Of a DNA stretch of 7,208 bases, positions 1 to 6,316 are shown piece after piece (positions within the stretch are counted from its first letter, which is position 1; each line of letters starts with the position of its first letter). The notes under the pieces are model-generated. The model did not search any database and was not told where the DNA came from. It saw nothing but the letters and a program-made list of their open reading frames with translations. Location: contig JAUIFT010000122.1 of the NCBI GenBank assembly GCA_030430345.1, positions 1-7,208 of the forward strand, read 5' to 3'. The position numbers and the translations under genes were made by a program. The DNA comes from Calditrichia bacterium. Lineage in GTDB: Bacteria > Calditrichota > Calditrichia > RBG-13-44-9 > J042.

Positions 1-705
1 ATGGGCAACTTCAAATTTGCCCTTCTTCATTTTGTAAGCGCCGGTGAACGCCCCTTTTTCATGGCCGAATAGCTCACTTTCCAGCAGGTTTTCGGGAATC
101 GACGCGCAGTTGATTTCTACTAATGACTGGCCTTGTTGCTTGCTTTGGTAATGAATCGCGCGGGCAATCAGCTCTTTTCCGGTGCCGCTTTCTCCGCGAA
201 TCAAAACCGTCGCATCAGACTGCGCCACTTTGGCAACTTTCTGAAATACCTGCTGCATCTTGCCGCTAACGCCGATGATATTGTCAAAGCGATACTTGTT
301 GTTTAGTTTGGATTTCAGGCTTTGATTTTCCCGGATCAGATGGTGCTCCTGCAGTGCCCGGCGAAGGATAATCAATAGCTCATCCAGATTGATCGGCTTG
401 GTCAGGTAGTCATAAATACCCATCTTCATTGCGTCGACCGCATTTTTGACGGTGCCAAATGCGGTCATCATGATAATCTTGATGTCGGCATGCTTTTCCA
501 GAACCATTTTTGAAAGGGCTAAACCATCCTGGTCGGGGAGGAGATAATCCATCAAAACAACTTCAAAAGAGCCTTTTTCCATAGCAGCGAGTGCCTGCCG
601 GGCATTTTTGGCCTTGGTGATTTCAAATGACTCGTCTTCGAGAATTTCTGCCAGTCCGTTCAGGGTATTAATATCGTCTTCGACAAGCAGTATCTTTTCT
701 TTCAT
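1..705 (-). CDS. NtrC-family sigma-54-dependent response regulator (3' end outside window)
   Basis: This is the cytoplasmic output partner of a two-component system: a phosphorylated receiver should control an AAA+ ATPase that remodels sigma-54 RNA polymerase. The 235 visible residues read in frame to the window edge. A receiver domain spans about 3-118, with acidic pocket D10/D11, phospho-acceptor D53 (in MDYLLPD), T81 and K103 (TKP). After a linker (about 119-140) the sigma-54 interaction domain begins, with Walker A GESGTGKE at 171-178 and the sigma-54 contact loop GAFTGA at 218-223. Walker B, the arginine finger and the expected C-terminal Fis-type helix-turn-helix lie beyond the window. 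The start is the ATG at 703-705, with a weak AGGA ribosome site at 715-718 (9-nt spacing). It lies 265 bp downstream of the sensor kinase on the same strand and is its likely partner. The family call is firm; targets are unknown. Confidence 0.96.
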   Translation of the reverse strand, partial: MKEKILLVEDDINTLNGLAEILEDESFEITKAKNARQALAAMEKGSFEVVLMDYLLPDQDGLALSKMVLEKHADIKIIMMTAFGTVKNAVDAMKMGIYDYLTKPINLDELLIILRRALQEHHLIRENQSLKSKLNNKYRFDNIIGVSGKMQQVFQKVAKVAQSDATVLIRGESGTGKELIARAIHYQSKQQGQSLVEINCASIPENLLESELFGHEKGAFTGAYKMKKGKFEVAH

Positions 706-794
706 CAATTATAATCCTGTAAATTCGTTTGTCCGGCTTTTCTGTGTTCCGACTGCGTGTTTTGAACGGTGATAAACTTCGTTTAAATAAATCC

Positions 795-928
795 AGGGAC
801 AAAATAAGTCGCTGATACATGGTTTGTAGCAATTTAGTTATGCCCATTTGTAGATTTGCAAATTTGCAAATGGGCAAGGGGAGCAAAACTGCTGGTGACT
901 TGTTTATTGCCTGGTAACTTTTGTCCCT
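795..928. repeat. Nested inverted repeat, 134 bp, possibly MITE-like
   Basis: The outer arms AGGGACAAAA (795-804) and TTTTGTCCCT (919-928) are perfect 10-bp inverted copies. A second, almost concentric palindrome lies inside at 841-876 (outer midpoint 861.5, inner 858.5). A shorter imperfect pair also nests between them (AAGTCGC at 806-812 against GGTGACTT around 894-901, with one G-T pair). The flanks outside the outer arms are loosely inverted too: GTTTAAAT on the left, and GTTAAAT on the right when read in reverse complement, with a small offset. No flush target-site duplication is visible. It could be a short non-autonomous element, a dispersed repeat, or a structured spacer in the operon transcript. 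Seen directly; the function is not known. Confidence 0.6.
841..876. repeat. 36-bp near-perfect palindrome
   Basis: The arms TGCCCATTTG (841-850) and CAAATGGGCA (867-876) are exact inverted copies. The 16 bases between them continue the dyad, with only two non-Watson-Crick pairs out of 18. The centre contains ATTTGCAAAT (854-863), and ATTTGCAA is repeated in tandem at 854-861 and 862-869. In plus-sense RNA both odd pairs are G-U wobbles, giving a continuous potential stem. In minus-sense RNA, the direction of the flanking genes, they are A-C mismatches. No T-run follows on either side, so it does not look like a rho-independent terminator. Confidence 0.8.
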
Positions 929-970
929 TAATTTAACTGACTTTAATATAAGGGTTTCCGGCAAAAATTA

Positions 971-2806
971 CTAGTTCTCATTTCGGGCCGGAGCGGTTTG
1001 GTCGATTGGCAGATCGATGATGACCGCGGTGCCTTCACCAATTTTACTCTTGATGTAAACATCCCCTTGATGCCCCTGGACAATTTGCTTGGCAATGGCC
1101 AATCCCAGTCCGCTGCCAGCCCGTTTGGTGGTGTAATAAAACTCAAAAACTTCCTGGAGAATCTCTTCCGGAATCCCTTCGCCGCTGTCATGAAATTCCA
1201 TCTTGACGAAGTGCCGGTTATTCTTGTTGGACTTCCCCGGTTCAACGATGGTGGTCCGCACCGAAAGTTTGCCGCCATCCGGCATGGCATCGAAAGCGTT
1301 TACGATAATGTTATGCAGCACTTGTTTGAGTTGATTGTAATCCAGCATGCCGCAAGGATTTTCCGTTGTCAACGACTGTTCAATTCGAATATTTTTTTCC
1401 GTCGCCTGTGCTTCGTGCAGTAGCAATACTTCCTCCAATAAATCATGTATATTAATTCGAATCATGTTTAGTTCCGGCGGACGGGCAATAATTAAAAAAT
1501 TAGTAACCAATTCATTCATTCGAGTGATTTCCGATGAGATAATATCGAGATACTTCGTTTTCCGTTCCGGGGCGACATCCGGCTTATGGATGGTCTTTTT
1601 CAGGATTTGCATATTGATATTCATGGCATTGAGCGGATTGCGGATTTCGTGGCTCACCAGGGAGGCAAAGCGGCTGAGCGCTGCCAGTCGTTCCATGCGG
1701 CGCAGGCGGATTTGATTCTTGTGAAGTGATTTTGCCATGGAGTTAAATTCCTGGGCCAGTTCTGCCAGCTCGTCCCGGGTCTGCATTTCAATTTTATGCT
1801 GCAAATTCCCTTCACCGTATTCCCGCACTCCCTTCACCAGGGTAAGCAATGGTTTCGTAAAACGCTGCACGCCCAGCAAGCCGATAATGGCTGCGATGAG
1901 AATGGTTAAAGCGGTTAAATAAAGCACTCGTTTCTGCATTTGTGTTGCCAGGGCAAAGGCTTCCCGGTGAGATTGCTGAACAACAACGCCCCAGTTGAGC
2001 TCCGGTACATTCTCATAAACGAGAACGTGGGTATCTTCTCCCAGTTGATAGGCAGTGGTTAGCTCTTTTTCTGTTTTCAGGGAAGAAAAGAAATCGAAAC
2101 GGGAGTAATCTTCCTTCTCAAAAACCTTGTCTTTATTATTATGGGCAATTACCCGGCCTTCCCGGCTGAGCAGGAAAACAAAACCGGTGTCGCCAACGGG
2201 AATATTATCAACGAGCGCCCAGATGCTGCGCAGCTCAATCTCTGCGACAATCACCCCGACAATCTGCCCGAAACGCTCTATCGGTTCGGCGATAGACATC
2301 AGGGGAAAGCGTGATTGGGTAAAATAAACGTCCGAAAAATATTCCTTTCCCTGAATCCCATCGATAAAGAAGGGATCATCCCGGAAATTGAGATTTTCCT
2401 CGCCGAAGCGCGTGGTTGCATTGACCCGTCCACTATCGCTGAGAATGAATACTTTCCGGAAAATCGGGTATTCTTCCTTGAGGCGGTTCACCAGATTGAT
2501 TTGCTCAATCGGATCCATTTCGATCGCATCGCGGGTTAAGGTCGCCGTTTGTAAAATAGTGAGCGGCTCGCGGATAAAGAGAAGGATTTCATTACTGGCG
2601 CGTAAGGCGGTTTCCCGGTTCTTTTCGTAAATGTAGGTTTGCAGCGTATCCTGCGTGAGGGAAATAAGCACCAGGCTAACGATGACCAGCGGCAACACAC
2701 CGAGGGACATGTAAGAGACGATCAGGCGATTACTGATCTTACGGGAGAGAAAGCGGTCAAACTGCCGCTTTAACAGCCGCATCCTGGTGTTCAGATTTAG
2801 TTTCAT
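971..2806 (-). CDS. Membrane sensor histidine kinase (dCache-HAMP-HisKA-HATPase)
   Basis: This 611-residue inner-membrane sensor autophosphorylates on histidine and should pass the phosphate to the downstream NtrC-type regulator. In order: a basic N-terminus; TM1 at about 28-50; a periplasmic double-Cache-like domain at about 52-290, with typical stretches around YFSDVYF (156-162) and GDTGFVFLLSREGRVIAH (205-222); TM2 at about 294-313; HAMP at about 314-366; a dimerisation helix with phospho-acceptor H386 in SHEIRNPL; and a GHKL ATPase with N box N503 (HNIIVNAFDA), G1 box DSGEG (540-544) and G2 box GSGLGLA (564-570). All catalytic boxes are intact and there is no fused receiver. Its ATG sits inside the stop of the upstream solute-binding gene (ATGA, 4-bp overlap) and lacks a strong ribosome site of its own, which suggests translational coupling. 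The ligand is unknown. The Cache segment does not show the R-x-WY pattern known for amino-acid-binding dCache domains. Confidence 0.96.
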   Translation of the reverse strand: MKLNLNTRMRLLKRQFDRFLSRKISNRLIVSYMSLGVLPLVIVSLVLISLTQDTLQTYIYEKNRETALRASNEILLFIREPLTILQTATLTRDAIEMDPIEQINLVNRLKEEYPIFRKVFILSDSGRVNATTRFGEENLNFRDDPFFIDGIQGKEYFSDVYFTQSRFPLMSIAEPIERFGQIVGVIVAEIELRSIWALVDNIPVGDTGFVFLLSREGRVIAHNNKDKVFEKEDYSRFDFFSSLKTEKELTTAYQLGEDTHVLVYENVPELNWGVVVQQSHREAFALATQMQKRVLYLTALTILIAAIIGLLGVQRFTKPLLTLVKGVREYGEGNLQHKIEMQTRDELAELAQEFNSMAKSLHKNQIRLRRMERLAALSRFASLVSHEIRNPLNAMNINMQILKKTIHKPDVAPERKTKYLDIISSEITRMNELVTNFLIIARPPELNMIRINIHDLLEEVLLLHEAQATEKNIRIEQSLTTENPCGMLDYNQLKQVLHNIIVNAFDAMPDGGKLSVRTTIVEPGKSNKNNRHFVKMEFHDSGEGIPEEILQEVFEFYYTTKRAGSGLGLAIAKQIVQGHQGDVYIKSKIGEGTAVIIDLPIDQTAPARNEN

Positions 2807-4464
2807 TTGTATTTCTGCTTCTCTTTGGGCACGAACCAGGTATCAATCGGGTTCATCCGATAGAAGAAGTCCGGGCCGTTTTGAAAAGTGGAACGAAACT
2901 CGTAAAAACGATTGCTTAATCCGATGAGAATTTGTTTTTGAAAAAATAGAAATACCGCGGGCATTTCATCACGGGCAAATGTCTGTAAACGATCAAAGGA
3001 GTTTTCCCGAAAATTCTTTTTGTCTTCTACCAGTTTAAAAAATCCATCCATATAACCGTTTTGATAGTTGGGGACTCTCTGCCGGGCGCCAAGCACTTCG
3101 AAATAAAATTTTTCCACTGCATCGGAAAGATATTCCGGGTGATAGGTGTATGTATAAATCATCGCCTGGTAGCCGCTGGTTTTCAGCCGCTCTTTTTTCT
3201 CATAGGGGAAAACCGGAGTGGGTTGAACCTGAATGTTTAGTTCGGAGAGGTCGATGGCAATTGAGCGGGCGATATTCGCTTCCAGTTCGGAGTTTTGGGA
3301 AAACAATAATTTAAAAGAGAGCGGGCGGTTATTGCGCGCCATTAAGTTTTGCTGATTGGGGCGCCAGCCGGCCCGGCGCAGCATTCGTAAAGCGACCTCC
3401 GGATCATACTCAAAGTTTTTCCCATAACGATTGAAAAGTGATTTCTTGTAATAGGGCGAAGAAGAAGGCACCAGGGTATTCGCGACTTCTGCTGTTGAGC
3501 TGATGAAACGATCGACAATCTGCCGGCGGTTAACCGCTGCATAAATTGCCTGGCGAACTTCCGGTTGGGAAAGCGGGAAGCTTTTCACGTTAAAAAGCAT
3601 GACCGTTACCTGAACTTCCGTGCGCGGAATGCCGAAAACAACAATGCGGCTGCCCATCAGATCATAAATGTTGCGGGCGTTGTTTTCATCCGGCAGCTCG
3701 ATGTAATCAACATCGCCATTCACCAGCGCATCAATCAATTCCTGTTCGTCATCAAAAAACTGGAGCTTGATGCGGTCGAGGAACGGTTGCCCGGAATAAT
3801 AGAATGGGGAGGATTTTAAAGTGAGCATATTCTCCGCCTGGGTCTCAAACTCAAACGGTCCCATGCCAAGTGGCTTTCTTTCACTGAAAAAGTCGTAGCC
3901 AAATTTTAACAAGCCCTGGTAGTAATCCCGGGAAAGAATAGGGATATCGGCAATTTTCAGGTTAAAGGATTTATCCGGCTCATACAGCTCAAAGATGATT
4001 TCCAGATCGCCTTTGATGGTAACAGACTTCAGATTGCTGAAATCCAATTTACGGTTCAGGTTAAATCCACCGTGCTTTTTTACTACCTCGAAAGTAAAAA
4101 CAACATCGTTGTTAGAAAGACGCCGGCCGTTCTGGAAATTGATATTTCGCTCCAGTATCATTCGCCAGATACGGGCGTCATCTGTTTCGATATAGCGGGC
4201 AATTAAGTCGGGTGGGTTAACAACCTTGTCAGGAATTTTGGTCAGCCCGTATCCATAAATCATCTGGATGATTTCTTCGTGGATCGGGGAAGTGATTTCA
4301 AAGGGGTTGAGGTCGAATTTTTTGTCGCTTAAAACTCCGATAACCAGATGATCACCATAGCTAATGGTTACATCCGGCGTATTTTGAAGAAGCTGACCGG
4401 ATAGTCTGCCGCAGAAAAACAGAAGCAGGAAGAAGAGTAAAAAATATGTCGGTCGATATCGCAA
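2803..4464 (-). CDS. Extracellular solute-binding protein, family 5 (OppA/DppA-like)
   Basis: This is an exported binding protein of the peptide/nickel type (SBP_bac_5), 553 residues, the usual length for the family. A strongly hydrophobic export signal covers about 7-17 with a likely cleavage near LSG-Q (21-24); C18 in LFFCG is a poor lipobox, so lipidation is uncertain. Family landmarks include a W-x-MILERNINFQNGRRLSNNDVVF-like stretch (100-123), PLGMGPFEF (198-206), a segment ending VRQAIYAAVNRRQIVD (303-318) and EYDPEVALRMLRRAGW (352-367). The start is TTG: TAA stands in frame 15 bases upstream, no ATG is available until well inside the conserved region, and GGGGA at 4471-4475 lies 6 nt before the TTG. 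It heads the minus-strand operon and overlaps the sensor kinase by 4 bp. No permease or ATPase genes are visible, so I infer a co-sensing role, with transport through a system elsewhere as the alternative. The ligand cannot be predicted. Confidence 0.93.
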   Translation of the reverse strand: MRYRPTYFLLFFLLLFFCGRLSGQLLQNTPDVTISYGDHLVIGVLSDKKFDLNPFEITSPIHEEIIQMIYGYGLTKIPDKVVNPPDLIARYIETDDARIWRMILERNINFQNGRRLSNNDVVFTFEVVKKHGGFNLNRKLDFSNLKSVTIKGDLEIIFELYEPDKSFNLKIADIPILSRDYYQGLLKFGYDFFSERKPLGMGPFEFETQAENMLTLKSSPFYYSGQPFLDRIKLQFFDDEQELIDALVNGDVDYIELPDENNARNIYDLMGSRIVVFGIPRTEVQVTVMLFNVKSFPLSQPEVRQAIYAAVNRRQIVDRFISSTAEVANTLVPSSSPYYKKSLFNRYGKNFEYDPEVALRMLRRAGWRPNQQNLMARNNRPLSFKLLFSQNSELEANIARSIAIDLSELNIQVQPTPVFPYEKKERLKTSGYQAMIYTYTYHPEYLSDAVEKFYFEVLGARQRVPNYQNGYMDGFFKLVEDKKNFRENSFDRLQTFARDEMPAVFLFFQKQILIGLSNRFYEFRSTFQNGPDFFYRMNPIDTWFVPKEKQKYK

Positions 4465-4470
4465 TATGAT

Positions 4471-4475
4471 TCCCC
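4471..4475 (-). promoter_or_regulatory. Ribosome binding site that decides the TTG start
   Basis: GGGGA on the minus strand lies 6 nt upstream of the TTG at 4462-4464. Together with the in-frame TAA at 4477-4479 it fixes the solute-binding protein start at TTG, since the only other upstream codons in frame are CGG, GGA, ATC and ATA. Confidence 0.65.
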
Positions 4476-4498
4476 GTTAGACTCGCAGCCATTTTAAT

Positions 4499-4527
4499 AT
4501 TATACAAATGTAAAACCAAATTTAAAA
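4499..4527 (-). promoter_or_regulatory. Probable sigma-70-type promoter of the minus-strand operon
   Basis: On the minus strand, a perfect TATAAT -10 (4499-4504) is preceded after 17 bp by a weak -35, TTTTAA (4522-4527). Transcription would begin near 4491-4493, giving a leader of roughly 27 nt before the TTG start. The poor -35 next to a dyad at 4526-4543 suggests an activator-assisted promoter. The hexamers are visible directly; their use is inferred. Confidence 0.55.
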
Positions 4528-4543
4528 CGTTGATTTCAGCGTT
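4526..4543. promoter_or_regulatory. 18-bp dyad next to the -35, candidate operator
   Basis: AACGTTGA-TT-TCAGCGTT pairs at 7 of 8 positions of each arm around a TT centre. It overlaps the outer edge of the -35 of the leftward promoter, where a dimeric activator or repressor would contact polymerase. It could serve the cognate NtrC-type regulator or an unrelated factor; nothing in the window names the protein. Confidence 0.35.
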
Positions 4544-4597
4544 CGGTTCACAAATTACGGGAATATGTGGCGATTTTTTTGAGGATTGCCGAAAATC

Positions 4598-4626
4598 TTG
4601 ATTTTAAAAAAATATTTCTGTAAATT
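4598..4626 (+). promoter_or_regulatory. Probable promoter for the SpoIID-prfB unit
   Basis: TTGATT (4598-4603) is followed after a 17-bp AT-rich spacer by TAAATT (4621-4626), four of six consensus bases in each hexamer. Transcription would begin near 4633, leaving a leader of about 45 nt before the ATG at 4678. The short palindrome AAAATC-TT-GATTTT (4592-4605) covers the -35 and could be an operator, but in such AT-rich DNA it may be chance. Confidence 0.45.
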
Positions 4627-4664
4627 GTGAAGCTATGCACAAAAATCATAACCCTTTAATAAGT

Positions 4665-4670
4665 GAAGAG
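4665..4670 (+). promoter_or_regulatory. Ribosome binding site that decides the SpoIID-protein start
   Basis: GAAGAG lies 7 nt before the ATG at 4678. An in-frame GTG at 4663 would overlap this site and has no purine-rich sequence upstream (it follows CCCTTTAATAA), so the ATG is the better start. A TAA at 4660-4662 immediately before the GTG rules out any longer N-terminus in this frame. Confidence 0.6.
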
Positions 4671-4677
4671 ATGTTGT

Positions 4678-6279
4678 ATGGAAGGTAGCGCCGCTAAGTA
4701 TCAGTTAAAACAGGTGAATGGTGAGCCGGTTTTTCGCGTGGGTCTGTTTCGCAATCAAGAGCATGTAGACTTCAAAGTAAGTGGGAAGTTTTCCTTGCAG
4801 GATGAAACGGGGGCGGATCTTGTTAAGAAAATTTCCTCCGATTTAAAGTGGCGGGTGAAGATTAAGGATAGTAAACCAGGGAAAGAGCAGTTTTTTCTGG
4901 TTATCTTCGATTCCTTCAGCAAGGAGGTCGCTGAGCAACAGTTGAAAAAAATTAAGTCGCTGGACGATAGTGCGGAACTGAAAGTTCTCGGCGGCGAAAA
5001 TTATGTGCAGAACCGGAAGATTAGCAACAATACCAAATACATTATAACGGCCGGTAAATTCAGCACCGAGATGGCCGCTCGGAAAGCCTTCAAAAAGTTC
5101 CAGCCGGAATATATTCCTTACGTCGAAAAAGAGCAGCTTCGGGAGCCGCAGGGGGCATTGGAAGCTTTTGATGCCGAGTATGATAAGTCGGCCGAGGTGG
5201 CAAATGTTTTACGCATTGTTCCGGAGGATGTCAATACTAAAATTAAGGTATTCGGCGTTCGTAGTTTTAACGATATCTTACAAAAAGATCATTTTGATGA
5301 CCTGGTCTATAATGGCGTGCTGGAATTTCGTTTCGATATTCAGGGCCGTTTAATGGCCATTAGCGAAGTGCCGCTGGAAACTTATTTAAAGCGTGTGCTA
5401 TTTTCCGAGGCGGGGCCCAGTTTGCCGCTGGATTATTACAAAAGTCTGGCGATCGTCGCCCGCAGCGAAGCAATGGCTCGCGTCAATCACGAACAGTTGG
5501 GTGATCCGTTTGATTATGATAATATCGGAAAAACCCTGCGATATTTCGGTGCCGATTTTGACGAGGAAACAATTGATAAAGCTGTAGAAGCAACTCGCGG
5601 CCAGGTATTTTTTGCCAAGGATATTATCCTTGATACCCCTTTTCATCTTATTTGCGGCGGGCATACTGAAGATTCTTCCGGGCCGGGCGATAATGGTGAA
5701 GAGGTGCTCTTTAAAGGTAAATATGACTGGCATACCGTGCCGGATGACTTCACCACTTTACAGGATGAACTGATGGTGCGGAAATGGATTCATAGCCGTC
5801 CGGATACCTGGAGTAATCTGAAAGGCCGTTCCCTGCCACCTTCGCTGGAGCGGGTGAAAAAATATTTCCGCTGGGAAATGAATTATTCCCGGAAGGAGCT
5901 CGAAGAACTCATTCGTAAAAAGACCGGTGAGGACATCGGCATTCTTTTCGAGGTTATTCCCCTGCAACGCGGACGCTCCGGCCGTTTAAAGGAAATTGAA
6001 CTGATCGGCAGCCTGAAAAATTACCGGATTCGCGGCGAGCTGAATATCCGCGAGGCGCTGGCTTACGATTACCTCCCCAGTTCTTGTTTTATCGTCGAAG
6101 GCGAACTGGATGATACTGGTACCCCGATATCATTTACTTTCGTAGGCGCGGGGCAGGGCCATGGCATCGGTATGTGTAAAACCGGCGCTGCGGTAATGGC
6201 TATGGAGGGAAAGAGCAGTAAAGAAATTCTCAAACATTATTTTGAGTCATGTGATATCAAGTCTATTTATAAAGACTAA
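4678..6279 (+). CDS. SpoIID/LytB-domain protein without signal peptide
   Basis: The protein is 533 residues from the ATG chosen by its ribosome site. SpoIID/LytB proteins act on cell-wall glycan: SpoIID is a lytic transglycosylase on denuded strands, and LytB enhances amidases. The N-terminus opens with a family-like strand (EPVFRVGLFRNQ, about 16-27), followed by two SPOR-like alpha/beta segments (about 70-106 and 120-150). The SpoIID core begins at PLETYLKRVLFSEAG (232-246), where E244 aligns with the catalytic-glutamate region. It continues through EATRGQVFFAKD (304-315) and the CGGHTED element (326-332), then an insert of roughly 100 residues, and closes with GQGHGIGMCKTGA (492-504). The closing motif is typical except that C-K-T replaces the usual S-Q-Y. 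No hydrophobic export signal exists, and a stop just upstream excludes a longer form, which is odd for a wall enzyme. prfB follows after 37 bp on the same strand. Substrate and location are undetermined. Confidence 0.88.
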   Translation: MEGSAAKYQLKQVNGEPVFRVGLFRNQEHVDFKVSGKFSLQDETGADLVKKISSDLKWRVKIKDSKPGKEQFFLVIFDSFSKEVAEQQLKKIKSLDDSAELKVLGGENYVQNRKISNNTKYIITAGKFSTEMAARKAFKKFQPEYIPYVEKEQLREPQGALEAFDAEYDKSAEVANVLRIVPEDVNTKIKVFGVRSFNDILQKDHFDDLVYNGVLEFRFDIQGRLMAISEVPLETYLKRVLFSEAGPSLPLDYYKSLAIVARSEAMARVNHEQLGDPFDYDNIGKTLRYFGADFDEETIDKAVEATRGQVFFAKDIILDTPFHLICGGHTEDSSGPGDNGEEVLFKGKYDWHTVPDDFTTLQDELMVRKWIHSRPDTWSNLKGRSLPPSLERVKKYFRWEMNYSRKELEELIRKKTGEDIGILFEVIPLQRGRSGRLKEIELIGSLKNYRIRGELNIREALAYDYLPSSCFIVEGELDDTGTPISFTFVGAGQGHGIGMCKTGAAVMAMEGKSSKEILKHYFESCDIKSIYKD

Positions 6280-6316
6280 TCGCTTGCTGAGTAGATTTTA
6301 AAAGGAATTAAATACA

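Larger units (their letters stand above)
706..970. other. Gap between kinase and regulator genes, no credible gene
   Basis: This 265-bp non-coding stretch separates the kinase stop codon (TAG, 971-973) from the regulator start (705). It is AT-rich and holds the nested inverted repeat listed separately. An open frame crosses it on the minus strand (668-964), but that frame encodes no recognisable domain, runs out of frame into the regulator and passes through the palindrome, so I do not call it. No hairpin followed by a T-run is seen on either strand, so there is no evident intrinsic terminator, and the regulator could be read through from the upstream operon. Confidence 0.7.

Noticed and set aside
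708..713. Perfect TATAAT on the minus strand just before the regulator start
   Set aside because: It ends two bases before the ATG, so transcription from it would start inside the gene and lose the start codon needed for the receiver domain.
841..876. Palindrome as a rho-independent terminator
   Set aside because: No T-run follows on either strand and the stem is AT-rich in the middle.
668..964. 98-codon open frame on the minus strand across the kinase-regulator gap
   Set aside because: It overlaps the regulator out of frame, runs through the palindrome, has no recognisable domain and no clear ribosome site; its amino-acid make-up looks like translated repeat sequence.
998..1423. Plus-strand open frame of 141 codons
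   Set aside because: It lies antisense to the conserved catalytic domain of the kinase; it is a codon shadow with no domain of its own.
4461..4475. GG-N10-GC spacing resembling a sigma-54 promoter on the minus strand
   Set aside because: The -24 half does not match beyond GG, and the -12 half would be the TTG start codon itself; coincidence with the ribosome site.
4568..4583. TGGC...TTG stretch on the plus strand resembling a sigma-54 promoter
   Set aside because: The near-invariant GC of the -12 element is GA here and the middle is a plain T-run; a sigma-70-like promoter lies just downstream. Worth only a motif score.
4663..4677. GTG start adding five residues (M-K-R-C-C) to the SpoIID protein
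   Set aside because: The GTG overlaps the likely ribosome site of the ATG at 4678 and has no ribosome site of its own.
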